A stretch of 64,000 nucleotides of DNA from DATFVA01 sp963771705 (GCA_963771705.1 CAVYUP010000002.1:248001-312000), one strand, 5' to 3'; counted from the stretch's first letter, positions 47,571 to 55,644 are shown. Notes: generated by a model from the letters alone, not told the origin. Made by a program: numbers and translations.

Positions 47571-48463
47571 TTTCCACCTACTCCCATCAGTATTAGGCCT
47601 CCCACAATCAGTACGTTCAGTAGTCCCGCCGGTATCAGTATCTTCCATGAAAGTTCAAGCATCTGGGCTGTACTAAGCAGCTTCACTTTCTGACCAATCC
47701 ACTTCATCAGAATCAGTACTGCGAATGTCTTTATAAACATCCATACAAAACCGGGGAGGATAGGACCGCTCCATCCTCCGAGGAACAAAATAGCCCCCAT
47801 AGCTGCAACAACAAATAAAATTCCTGCAAGGGATATACGCCATAATTTCCCTCTCCACCCGCCATAATAACTTATTATTCCATTCTTCAGCCTGTTAGAA
47901 AAAGGTTCGAGAAAAGGGGCTCGGTAAACCTGCATTAATCCGGTTACTACATACAACGCGAAACCGAGAGGCTGTGAAACTATATACCAGAGCGAAAATT
48001 GGGATGAGATGATCTTCTGAGTTGACATTGATTTGGCCATCATTATCGGACCAATAACTGCTAGTCCAAGCGGTACAACATATGCAACCAGCTGTGCCAC
48101 TATCCTGTAGCAGGCTTCTAAACTTTCTGGAACATTGCTTCCCCAGCCGCCGAGTGCCACGGCAAGCACCATATAATCAACCACCACGATAAAATAAAAC
48201 AAACCTATTCCTATATCTGCCCCAATCAGATTTTTATCTGCGGGGATAACTGCCGCCGCAGCTGCCATACTTGCCAGCGCTATAAAAGGAGCCGAGTTAT
48301 ACAACCAGCTGTCCGGATGTACCGGGTAGCGATTATCTCTTGGAAAGTCTGAGGAAGGTCCTTTTTCACTTATAATATTCAGCCGTGGCTCTATAATAAT
48401 AGTAATAAAGGTGCCGGTTGAAAATATTAGAAGGACAGTAACAAGGTTAAGAATTATTCCCAA
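47567..48463 (-). CDS. nuoH: Complex I membrane subunit NuoH, strongly divergent
   Basis: A 298-residue protein, a little short for NuoH, with about eight helices. Start is TTG 48463 (GGGGGGA five bases upstream), inside the end of nuoA. Recognisable segments are ALGGWGSN, YRIVAQLVAY, YRAPF, SYYGG, LFLGGW and ELSWKILIPAGLLN. The canonical acidic quinone-chamber residues are gone: the Glu of SAQxxSYE is Val129 (AQLVAYVV), and the DLPEAESELVAGYHTEYSG stretch is replaced by LEPFSNRLKNGIISYYGG (residues 185-202). The first cytoplasmic loop (EPRLNIISEKGPSSDF) also lacks the usual RYGPNRVGP sequence. It therefore probably does not form a normal quinone site with NuoB/NuoD, which are not encoded here. 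Confidence 0.88.
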   Translation of the reverse strand: MGIILNLVTVLLIFSTGTFITIIIEPRLNIISEKGPSSDFPRDNRYPVHPDSWLYNSAPFIALASMAAAAAVIPADKNLIGADIGIGLFYFIVVVDYMVLAVALGGWGSNVPESLEACYRIVAQLVAYVVPLGLAVIGPIMMAKSMSTQKIISSQFSLWYIVSQPLGFALYVVTGLMQVYRAPFLEPFSNRLKNGIISYYGGWRGKLWRISLAGILFVVAAMGAILFLGGWSGPILPGFVWMFIKTFAVLILMKWIGQKVKLLSTAQMLELSWKILIPAGLLNVLIVGGLILMGVGGK

Positions 48464-48771
48464 TCTAATCCCCCCATTCCCCAGGAATATGCTATTCCTG
48501 ATGATAGTATGGCAATAAAGACAAGCATATCAAGAAAAGCTTTCATTCCAATATCTGCGAATACTACCGCCCATGGGTACATAAAAATCATCTCCATATC
48601 GAAGGATAGAAAGATTAAGGCGAAGGTTATATAGGAAAACCTGAAATTATTCCAATGGGAGGTGTTAGTTATCCATTCGATCTTCTTATTTGAAAATGCA
48701 TACAACAGAAGAATAAAACCGAATGTAGCAAGGATAAGCAGCCCGACTATAGCATACCAGGTTAAAATCAT
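48454..48771 (-). CDS. nuoA: Complex I membrane subunit NuoA, junction loop missing
   Basis: A 105-residue three-helix subunit. Helices 2-3 are clearly NuoA: SYITFALIFLSFDMEMIF, YPWAVVFADIG and FLDMLVFIAIL, ending GGLDWE. The TM1-TM2 loop is short and reads SNKKIEWITNTSHWNNF; the P-[YF]-E-[CS]-G motif that contacts the quinone cavity in normal complex I is absent. It is the first gene of the operon, isolated from the upstream Met-rich gene by a terminator, and overlaps nuoH by 10 bases, so nothing appears to have been lost between them. Confidence 0.92.
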   Translation of the reverse strand: MILTWYAIVGLLILATFGFILLLYAFSNKKIEWITNTSHWNNFRFSYITFALIFLSFDMEMIFMYPWAVVFADIGMKAFLDMLVFIAILSSGIAYSWGMGGLDWE

Positions 48772-48870
48772 TATAGGTTCTTCTATTTATTTCAATTAGA
48801 AAATAGAGGAATATGGACTTTTCTACTTTGTTCTGGGTCAAATAGCGCTTGTTCACCTCATCATTTAAAT

Positions 48871-48899
48871 AAAAAAAAGGATGGACGTACCATCCTTTT
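48871..48899 (-). terminator. Rho-independent terminator upstream of nuoA
   Basis: On the minus strand AAAAGGATGG pairs with CCATCCTTTT around a five-base loop, followed by a run of T (plus-strand A run 48871-48878). It lies 28 bases after the stop of the Met-rich gene and insulates the nuo operon. Confidence 0.88.
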
Positions 48900-48927
48900 A
48901 AATACATAAACTAGTGATTATGGTATG

Positions 48928-49344
48928 TTATTGGTTGTTTTGATTTCTATACCCCATCATTCCGCCATGCATCATCATACCACGATTACCCATCATACTT
49001 CTCATGTAGTTCCACATCTGGGGATAATTGCCCATCATGTTATACATATAATTTGTCAGCGAGGTATCCTGATTTGCAATTGAGAACATATTGTTCATCA
49101 TCATCCTTCGTGCATTCTGATTCTGCATCATATAGCCCATCATATTATTCATCGCTTCCGGATCATTCACTAACTGATGCATAAAGTTCTGCATCATTTG
49201 AGGGTGCGTAATAATTTCCTGTATTGCCTCATTCTGTGTCTTCTGGTTTTTCAGTAAATTACTTTCAGGTTTATTCTGTGCGAATAAAATAGAGACACCT
49301 GCAATAAGTAAAATTACCAAAGGGACCAACATTTTCGATTTCAT
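48928..49344 (-). CDS. Exported Met-rich protein, probable copper binder
   Basis: A 138-residue exported protein. Signal peptide about 1-22 (ending ILFAQ). The mature region holds about 24 Met, many in MM, MMM or M-x-x-M groups (HPQMMQNFMHQ, NNMMGYMMQNQ, RRMMMNNM, GMMMHGGMM), with His and Asn/Gln between them. No Cys. Such composition suits Cu(I)/Ag(I) binding in the periplasm, as in CopC/CopI-like or Met-motif chaperones, but I cannot assign a named family. A perfect GAAAGGAGAAGGAAAATG start region. It has its own terminator and begins the minus-strand metal island in genome order. Confidence 0.8.
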   Translation of the reverse strand: MKSKMLVPLVILLIAGVSILFAQNKPESNLLKNQKTQNEAIQEIITHPQMMQNFMHQLVNDPEAMNNMMGYMMQNQNARRMMMNNMFSIANQDTSLTNYMYNMMGNYPQMWNYMRSMMGNRGMMMHGGMMGYRNQNNQ

Positions 49345-49508
49345 TTTCCTTCTCCTTTCAAAGAATTATTAACATTATATCGTCAAATCTTGTAACAAAT
49401 ATATAATGACAAAGCGGGACCTGCGTTATAGAATTATTATTTTCTTTTACAAGATTTGAGAAGAAATACCCGCTTCAGAAGAAAGGAAATTAACCCCTTA
49501 ACATTATC

Positions 49509-50570
49509 TTATTTTGCTCTTAAATACTGATTGGGCCATTTTACCTCAGCATTAAGTTCCTTTGCAGCATGCAGAGGCCAGTAAGGATCTCTGAGCATCT
49601 GCTTCGCCAGTAGAACGATATCTGCCTGATGGGTATGTATAATAGTTTCAGCCTGCACAGGAGAGGTTATGAATCCAACAGCCCCGGTTAAAATATCGGC
49701 TTCCTTCTTTATTTTTTCAGAGAAAGGAACCTGGTATCCCGGACCTGCCGGAATTTGAGCATCGGAAACATTTCCTCCGCTTGAGCAATCGATTAAGTCT
49801 ACCCCGGCCTCTTTTAGCCATGAAGCAAGCTGCACCGACTGATCCGCGTCCCAGCCGTTCTCTTTCCAATCAGATGCAGAAATTCTTACATAGAGAGGAA
49901 CGCTTTCTGATATTGCCTTCCTCACGGCCTCAGCTATTTCAATGGCAAATCTGCACCTGTTTTCCAGGCTTCCGCCATACTCGTCTGTTCGGTGATTTGA
50001 AAGAGGGGAGAGGAATTCGTGCACCAGATACCCGTGAGCCATATGAAGTTCTATTAGCTTAAAACCAGCATCAAGTCCTCTTTCAGCAGCTTTACTAAAC
50101 TGATTTATAACCATGCGGATATCATCTTTACTCATTTCTTCAGGATGCGGAAAGTTATCTGCAAAAGGCACTGGGGAAGGAGCTATTGTCTGCCAGCCGC
50201 CATCCTTAATATCAACTTTACCTTTCCCTTTCCAGGGAGAATATGTGGAAGCTTTTCTGCCTGCATGTGCTAACTGAATTCCAGGGACACTATCTTGAGA
50301 AGTTATAAAAGAAGAGATTTTCTTATAAGCTTCAGCATGCCTGTCACTCCATATACCAGCGTCATCAGGAGAAATCCTCCCTTCGGGGGATATGGCTGTA
50401 GCTTCCATTATCACCAGTCCTGCCCCTCCCACTGCTCTTGTCCCCAGATGAACCAGATGCCAGTCGGTTGGCATTCCATCAACACTTGAATACTGGCACA
50501 TTGGTGATACAGCAATCCTGTTTTTTAATTCAAGGCCTCTGATCTTCAAGGGTGTAAAAATAACGCTCAA
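49509..50570 (-). CDS. NADH:flavin oxidoreductase, YqjM-type old yellow enzyme
   Basis: A 353-residue FMN enzyme that reduces activated C=C bonds or similar substrates. The class signature is complete: SPMCQYSS with the redox-tuning Cys, the substrate-binding pair in ELHMAHGYLVHEFLSPLSN, RISASDW and the FMN-phosphate region GAVGFITSP and LLAKQMLRDPYWP. Start codon is TTG 50570 with weak GGGA upstream. It lies within the copper island but is separate from the efflux genes; YqjM-type enzymes are often induced by oxidative or electrophile stress, which would fit metal stress. Confidence 0.95.
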   Translation of the reverse strand: MSVIFTPLKIRGLELKNRIAVSPMCQYSSVDGMPTDWHLVHLGTRAVGGAGLVIMEATAISPEGRISPDDAGIWSDRHAEAYKKISSFITSQDSVPGIQLAHAGRKASTYSPWKGKGKVDIKDGGWQTIAPSPVPFADNFPHPEEMSKDDIRMVINQFSKAAERGLDAGFKLIELHMAHGYLVHEFLSPLSNHRTDEYGGSLENRCRFAIEIAEAVRKAISESVPLYVRISASDWKENGWDADQSVQLASWLKEAGVDLIDCSSGGNVSDAQIPAGPGYQVPFSEKIKKEADILTGAVGFITSPVQAETIIHTHQADIVLLAKQMLRDPYWPLHAAKELNAEVKWPNQYLRAK

Positions 50571-50680
50571 TTTTTCCCGATTGTTCTTAATAATAAAAAT
50601 AGAATTACCATATTAACTTAAGGAAGTTTTATAAGAAATGTTGTTCAGGAAAAATCTTACTTAATGCCGGTCATAGGTTC

Positions 50681-51520
50681 TTAATCTAGAATATATTTTA
50701 GACCCGCAGAAAATGTAAAATCCGGAGTTGAATTTGAAAGCCCTGCAGAAGTGATTAGTGTATAAGTAATTTTTTTATTGGAATTAATATTTGCCCCAAG
50801 CGACAGCTGCTGAGGTTTTTCATAAACGTCAAGTATTTTGGAGTAAAGGCTATAGCTCAAAAGGAGAGAGAAATCTCCCTCCCCGAAAAATTTCCCGATA
50901 CCTGCATTAAATGTCACAGGATCAGTGTAATCAATACTATCCGGATCTCCGATAAAAATATAGCCGGCCGAAACAAACACAAGAAATGAGCCGAGGTTTT
51001 TTCTTAAGGTGCCCGATAAGTTGAAATCAAATTTGCCGGTACCAAAACCGTTTTTTGTTGAGGCTGTCGGAAATTTTACAAATCCTCCTAGAGATACACC
51101 CAGCGGGGAGGTGAGTTGATTTAAAAGACTGTAATTTGCAAATAAGTAGAGATCGCCGATTCCATATTCTTCTGATGGGGTAACAGAAGTAAACCTGTTG
51201 CTACCCATGTGACCTCCCATACTGCCTCCCATACCCTGATAGCCTGAACCCATATGATTAGGAATGTAGATGTTTCCGAATTGGGATACATTCTGTCCGT
51301 TAGATGCTATAAACGGTATGGATAAAGCGATTGAATAGTCATTGTTTTCATATCTGATACCACCGTATAAATACCAGCTGTTCAATGTTTCGGTCGAAAG
51401 ATAATCTCCTGTTGCATATTCGAGACTTGTATTAACCGACCAATCGCTTTGTCCATACAAACTTATAGTACCTGCAAGAAGGATTGCAAATACAAATAAG
51501 ACATTTCTGACTCTATTCAT
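50681..51520 (-). CDS. Outer-membrane protein with Gly/Met/His loop
   Basis: A 279-residue exported barrel-like protein (signal peptide about 1-22, ending SLYGQ) with alternating strands such as YSIALSIPFIAS and FNLSGTLRKNLGSFLVFVS and a C-terminal FTFSAGLKYILD. A loop at about 92-108 is rich in Gly, Met and His (NHMGSGYQGMGGSMGGHMGS), matching the composition of the neighbouring copper-related proteins. It could be an outer-membrane metal or phenolic transporter (MetA-pathway-like fold), but the substrate is unknown. It begins 2 bases after the Met-rich heptad protein gene and is therefore coupled to it. Confidence 0.8.
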   Translation of the reverse strand: MNRVRNVLFVFAILLAGTISLYGQSDWSVNTSLEYATGDYLSTETLNSWYLYGGIRYENNDYSIALSIPFIASNGQNVSQFGNIYIPNHMGSGYQGMGGSMGGHMGSNRFTSVTPSEEYGIGDLYLFANYSLLNQLTSPLGVSLGGFVKFPTASTKNGFGTGKFDFNLSGTLRKNLGSFLVFVSAGYIFIGDPDSIDYTDPVTFNAGIGKFFGEGDFSLLLSYSLYSKILDVYEKPQQLSLGANINSNKKITYTLITSAGLSNSTPDFTFSAGLKYILD

Positions 51521-51522
51521 TC

Positions 51523-51984
51523 TTATTTCTGAGTATCTTTAGATTGTGTCGCTTCAAGGTTATTCATCATACCTTTATAATTTCCCATCATGTCTTTCAT
51601 ATTTTCAATCATATTCTGCATATTTTTATGCATCCCTTCATTCATCTGATACGATTTATTCTGCATCATATTATTCATCTGCTTCAGCATATTGTCCATT
51701 TGACCAGCCATGTTATGCATATTTTCCATTAGGGAGTTCATTCCCTGCATATTCTGCATCTGGTTCTGCTGCTGCATCATATTATTCATCTGGTGATTCA
51801 TATTATTCATCTGCTTCATCATTTCCTGCATATTCATCATCTGGTTCTGCATATTCTGATGCATGCCGTTATTCATATTACCCATCTGCTGTGCATATGT
51901 CCCTGGTGAAAACAAAAAAACTGAAAACAGTATTACGGAAATAAGAATAATGTTGAACTGTTTCAGGCTTTTTACAAAGTTCAT
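51523..51984 (-). CDS. Exported Met-heptad helical protein
   Basis: A 153-residue exported protein (signal peptide about 1-31, ending GTYAQ). Residues 34-140 contain 34 Met, spaced mostly 3 and 4 apart (for example Met 86, 89, 92, 96, 99, 103, 106), with Asn, Gln and a few His between. This is the a/d spacing of a helix, so the protein should form a long amphipathic or coiled helix with a Met stripe. Excellent ribosome site AAGGAGGT before the ATG. No Cys, no other motif. It leads a two-gene unit with the barrel protein. A Cu(I)/Ag(I) sponge or chaperone is the best guess. Confidence 0.8.
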   Translation of the reverse strand: MNFVKSLKQFNIILISVILFSVFLFSPGTYAQQMGNMNNGMHQNMQNQMMNMQEMMKQMNNMNHQMNNMMQQQNQMQNMQGMNSLMENMHNMAGQMDNMLKQMNNMMQNKSYQMNEGMHKNMQNMIENMKDMMGNYKGMMNNLEATQSKDTQK

Positions 51985-52021
51985 TTTTACCTCCTTCTTG
52001 TTTTTATATGAATCTTCAAGG

Positions 52022-52249
52022 TTATTGAAGATCTTTTTTCATCTGTTCAAATTGATCTTTGGAGATTTCTCCTTTAGCATATCTCTTCTTAAGTATATCA
52101 AGTGGCGATTCAAGATGCGGATTTATCTGGTTCTGGTTTCTGTATCTGCCGGATTGACTTATAAGCAGCCATACTATAACACCTATTATTACAAGCCAGA
52201 AGATCCATCCAAACCACATTCCGCCTCCCCACATCCAGTTATGAAACAT
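52022..52249 (-). CDS. Trp-rich SHOCT-domain membrane miniprotein
   Basis: A 75-residue protein. The N-terminal half is a single membrane helix with many Trp (NWMWGGGMWFGWIFWLVIIG). The C-terminal half is a SHOCT domain: LDILKKRYAKGEISKDQFEQMKKDL, a short helix pair found at the ends of many membrane proteins and thought to mediate oligomerisation. GAGGT precedes the ATG. It is the kind of small protein often found next to copper-resistance genes in Gram-negative bacteria. It lies 37 bases upstream of the Met-heptad gene on the same strand. Confidence 0.85.
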   Translation of the reverse strand: MFHNWMWGGGMWFGWIFWLVIIGVIVWLLISQSGRYRNQNQINPHLESPLDILKKRYAKGEISKDQFEQMKKDLQ

Positions 52250-52451
52250 TTTATTTACCTCATTAATTGTTCTTTAATTGTTAGACACATTCTGTACTAT
52301 AATGGTTCAGAAATAGCATTTTATGTGATCTGTATCTAATAGTAAAATAACATTCTGCAGTAGAAATTCATTATATAATTCGGAGAAAGATTTACAGGAA
52401 TATTACCGGGCGGTAATGAAGGTGGATGATTATGAAGATAATTTTAAGATT

Positions 52452-52485
52452 GAAGATGACACCTGTATAAACGAGTGTCATCTTC
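52452..52485 (-). terminator. Hairpin after the YHS-domain gene
   Basis: Perfect 11-base stem GAAGATGACAC (52452-52462) and GTGTCATCTTC (52475-52485) with a 12-base loop, 11 bases beyond the stop codon of the minus-strand YHS gene. The U tract on the minus strand is poor (AATCTTAAAAT), so it may be a weak terminator or mRNA end protector. Confidence 0.55.
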
Positions 52486-52496
52486 CGGAGTTTAAG

Positions 52497-52976
52497 TTAG
52501 AGGGTCTTTATAAATGTCTTTCCATCGTCGCTTAGATTCTTTGAGTATTTTTCCGGGTCCTTTTCGAATTTACTTATACAGCTGCTGCAGCAAAAACCGT
52601 AAATCTTTCCGTTATACTCTACTTTACCTGCATCAGGATCTATTTCCTCTCCTCGAACGGGACAAACGGCATTCCAGGCCTGTAGATCAGAATCAATTAC
52701 TTTTATCGAGGCTTCTGCAGCCCCTTCGCCTGTAGTAGTTTTTTCTTCCATATCCTGGTGATTCATCATCGAGTGATCCATCTTCGTATCATTCATTTTT
52801 GAGTGATGCATTGTCGAATCACCCATCTTTTCCTGGTGCATCATTTTTGTTTTTCCATCACAGCAGGAATTTCCGCAGTTCTCTTTTTCCTTCTCTTGGG
52901 CAGAAAGTGCCGTAGTAAAAAGAACTGAAAATAAACAGATGAATAAAAGTTTTATTGTGGAGCTATTGTTTTTCAT
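52497..52976 (-). CDS. Exported YHS-domain copper-binding-type protein
   Basis: A 159-residue exported protein: signal peptide about 1-26; a CGNSCC cluster (Cys34, 38, 39); a His/Met-rich segment of about 45-76 with repeats such as TMHHSKMNDTKMDHSMMNHQ; then a YHS/TRASH-like domain (about 98-148) with NAVCPVRGEEID, YNGKIYGFCCSSCISKFEKDPEKY. The YHS Cys residues bind metal in related copper and mercury proteins. All three regions point to Cu/Ag binding in the periplasm. AAGGAAACCTG precedes the ATG. It is followed upstream in the island by the CcmF-like gene on the same strand. Confidence 0.88.
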   Translation of the reverse strand: MKNNSSTIKLLFICLFSVLFTTALSAQEKEKENCGNSCCDGKTKMMHQEKMGDSTMHHSKMNDTKMDHSMMNHQDMEEKTTTGEGAAEASIKVIDSDLQAWNAVCPVRGEEIDPDAGKVEYNGKIYGFCCSSCISKFEKDPEKYSKNLSDDGKTFIKTL

Positions 52977-53006
52977 TCAGGTTTCCTTATTTGTGTTTAG
53001 TTTTTT

Positions 53007-55100
53007 TTAGTTATTAGAGCTTAAAATTTTATTTTCTCTCCTTCGTCTTAATGACGCGATTATTAATCCGGCCGTAATGAGGATTACCCCCGACCAGACA
53101 AGATCCATGTTCTGTTTAATACTTGCCTCAACGGTAAGCACCTGCTGCAGGCCACCTGAACCGCTGCCGCCAACGGGATTCTCATCATAGCCTACAGGAG
53201 AGATGTAGAGATCCTTTCCCCATCCCGGCAGAATATCCGGTTCTCTCATAAGCGAGTTATTGAAATCAGAGATGAACATTACCGGTGATGCTTTAACTGT
53301 CTTGTTTTTGCTTTTTATCTGTACATCAAAGGAGTATTTATCGCTGCCCGTTATTCTGTTAAAACCTGTAAAAACAAAAGTATGATGTAATGCTTTTACT
53401 TCTTTTCCCATGGGAAGAGTCAGTTGCTCAGATGTTGAAAAATTGCCTGAGAGCAATACACCAAGTAGAAATACTCCCACACCTATGTGCGCGATCTGAC
53501 CGCCGGTGACCAGATAGTTGACTTTAAGACTCTTCAAAATCGTGCTGATATTAGTCGAAACAACAAAGCAGGCTGATAATGTATAAATCATAAAATAAAT
53601 TGATGACATACCCGCCGCAAATGCAATTACTGCTGTTGCCGCCCCTGAGATGACAAGGTGTATAGCTGTTAACTGGAGTACTTCTTTCTTATCGGTAGAG
53701 CGCCAGCGCAGAATAAGGGTGAAAGCTATCATAAACATCATAAAAATGGCTAGCGGAAAATTCATGGTAGTGTAGTAACTGGTTTCTACTGAACTTCCGA
53801 AAATAGGGGAGGAGGTACCCAGAATTATTATCAGAGCTGAGCCAAGCATCAGCGCAGATCCGTAAAATAACCCATTCTCTCTGCTGAGGAAGGATTCCTC
53901 AGAATATGACATGCTTTTTAATTCTTTCCATCTTGCCATTACCCCGCCAATACCTAGGACTGTGAAAGTAAGAATGAAAGCCAGGAGGAAAAGATACGTG
54001 GTCATCCCCGGTGCTACAAATGAATGCACGGATGCCTCGGATAGAATTCCGCTCCTCGTAAGGAAAGTGCTGTATATAACAAAAACAAACGTCATGATTG
54101 AGAGAACAAGATTTGTTCTTAAATACTTGCCGCTTCCGCCTTTCAGCTGCGTGTTCTTCTGTATGACAAGAGTATGTATTAAAGCAACTCCTATAATCCA
54201 TGGAACAAGACTTGAATTCTCAACAGGGTCCCATCCCCAGAAACCGCCCCACCCAAGAACACCGTATGCCCAGTAGCCGCCGATCATTATTGCAAGGCCC
54301 AGCACCGACATTGAAACCGAAAGCCATGGAAGTGATTTGCTGACCCAGGTCTTATAGTCCTTCCTTAATATTGCAGACATAGCGAATGAATAGGGAATAG
54401 CTGTCATTGCGAAACCTACAAACAGAAGTGGCGGGTGGATCTGCATCCAGAAGTTCTGTAGCAGGGGATTCAGACCTTTTCCTGCTGTAAGAAATTTATC
54501 AACAGGAATGTTCAACGATGCAAGAACTGCCTTCAGCTGAGGGCCTGTATGGAGGAATTGCTGCCCGTTGTTGTCTGCCATAATGAACTGACGCAGATCG
54601 GGCAGACCCAGGTAGGATGTATTAAAGTACTTTAACTGCATGTAATTTGGTTCAGCCCAGATGGAAGTAAAAGGATTTTTGAGAAAAGGACTTATCAGAA
54701 CCGCCAGGAATACCGCAATCAGAGTATAGACCATCATAAAAGAAGATTCCCGCGCTGTATCGTTTGAAAGGTTCTTAATAAGGAATAGCCCCAGAAGGGA
54801 CGAGAATAAAAGCCACAGCAGAAAACTTCCTTCCTGGCCTGCAAAAAATGATGAAAGGAGCAGTCCGAATGTAAGGTCGCCGCTGCTGTAATCAAATACA
54901 TAACTGTACTGGTATTGATGTGTGAGAATTAGATAAAGCAGGAATGCACTGGCTGCAGTTACAAATAATGTCATCATGTAAAAGCCCAGGCGCGCCAGCC
55001 TCAGAGTATTAGTGTAACCTTTGAAAGTGTAATAATACAGGATAATAGTGAAAATCCCTGCTATTATAACTGCTATGATGAATAAGTTTCCGAGCATTTT
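53007..55100 (-). CDS. ccmF: CcmF/NrfE-type cytochrome c haem lyase subunit
   Basis: A 697-residue membrane protein with about 15 helices that attaches haem to apocytochromes in the system I maturation pathway. The tryptophan-rich periplasmic loop GWGGFWGWDPVENSSLVPW is complete, as are FWMQIHPPLLFVGFA and STFLTRSGILSEASVHSF with the conserved haem-ligand His residues. I start at ATG 55100 (MLGNLFIIAV) because TTTGGAGAAAC lies upstream; a TTG start at 55166 would overlap the upstream gene. No other ccm genes (A, B, C, E, G, H) are in the window. Its presence inside a copper island is unusual; cytochrome c maturation is known to be copper-sensitive in some bacteria, so protection or repair is a possible reason. 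Confidence 0.93.
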   Translation of the reverse strand, partial: KMLGNLFIIAVIIAGIFTIILYYYTFKGYTNTLRLARLGFYMMTLFVTAASAFLLYLILTHQYQYSYVFDYSSGDLTFGLLLSSFFAGQEGSFLLWLLFSSLLGLFLIKNLSNDTARESSFMMVYTLIAVFLAVLISPFLKNPFTSIWAEPNYMQLKYFNTSYLGLPDLRQFIMADNNGQQFLHTGPQLKAVLASLNIPVDKFLTAGKGLNPLLQNFWMQIHPPLLFVGFAMTAIPYSFAMSAILRKDYKTWVSKSLPWLSVSMSVLGLAIMIGGYWAYGVLGWGGFWGWDPVENSSLVPWIIGVALIHTLVIQKNTQLKGGSGKYLRTNLVLSIMTFVFVIYSTFLTRSGILSEASVHSFVAPGMTTYLFLLAFILTFTVLGIGGVMARWKELKSMSYSEESFLSRENGLFYGSALMLGSALIIILGTSSPIFGSSVETSYYTTMNFPLAIFMMFMIAFTLILRWRSTDKKEVLQLTAIHLVISGAATAVIAFAAGMSSIYFMIYTLSACFVVSTNISTILKSLKVNYLVTGGQIAHIGVGVFLLGVLLSGNFSTSEQLTLPMGKEVKALHHTFVFTGFNRITGSDKYSFDVQIKSKNKTVKASPVMFISDFNNSLMREPDILPGWGKDLYISPVGYDENPVGGSGSGGLQQVLTVEASIKQNMDLVWSGVILITAGLIIASLRRRRENKILSSNN

Positions 55101-55137
55101 ATTTGTTTCTCCAAACTGGAATATGGGTTTAATTAAT

Positions 55138-55644
55138 TTATTTAACTTTATGCCCTGTTTTTTCAAGGTACATTTTGGCTTTTTCCAGTGATACTTCTTG
55201 CAACGTCATTCCGCAGAGTGGGCATGTTCCGGGATTATCGGAAATAACATTGTAATCCATCATATCCTGGTAAACCATGCCGTCTTTATTCGCGTCAATC
55301 TCATTTAGGTTAATCATTCCATCATGCACAATCGAATTATCGTTTTCATCTGTCTTTACGCTGTAGCCTTTATTGACGAGGTTGTCTGAAGCTTTTTCAA
55401 TAGTTACTTCTTTAAGTTTCATTCCGCATTTTGAACATTCGCCGGGCTTATCTGAAAGCACATCGAAATCCATAGGACATTGATATACATTTCCGTCGTT
55501 GTTCACATCAATGGCCTGCAGATCAAATGATGTCTTCTCATCCGAACCCGGGCTTCCGCTTTTATCCTGTCCAAGTGAAAACCCCGTCAGCATAATCGCT
55601 GCAATAAATAAATAGGTTGTACGTTTAATGATTCCTGATAACAT
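55138..55644 (-). CDS. Exported protein with two DxNxDG-HMBD modules
   Basis: A 168-residue exported protein. Start is ATG 55644, with AAGGAG six bases upstream; a frame extension to 55671 has no ribosome site. After a signal peptide (about 1-25) come two copies of a 57-residue module (41-97 and 112-168). Each begins with an EF-hand-like loop (IDVNNDGNVYQ, IDANKDGMVYQ), continues with a heavy-metal-binding domain (CPMDF...KPGECSKCGMKL; MMDY...NPGTCPLCGMTL) and ends with a helix (NLVNKGYSVK, YLEKTGHKVK). The first module has the full Cys set; the second lacks the first Cys (YQDMMDY). It lies between the CusA pump and CcmF and is probably a metal carrier to the pump. Confidence 0.88.
   Translation of the reverse strand: MLSGIIKRTTYLFIAAIMLTGFSLGQDKSGSPGSDEKTSFDLQAIDVNNDGNVYQCPMDFDVLSDKPGECSKCGMKLKEVTIEKASDNLVNKGYSVKTDENDNSIVHDGMINLNEIDANKDGMVYQDMMDYNVISDNPGTCPLCGMTLQEVSLEKAKMYLEKTGHKVK

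Noticed and set aside
47571..47648. N-terminal extension of NuoJ to 47648
   Set aside because: It overlaps the end of nuoH, is polar and unlike NuoJ, and the internal ATG at 47570 shows the usual 4-base overlap.
51544..51944. Plus-strand open frames over the Met-rich gene
   Set aside because: They are mirror frames of a low-complexity Met/Asn/Gln gene (His/Ile or Ser/Tyr repeats). The minus-strand gene has a signal peptide and an excellent ribosome site.
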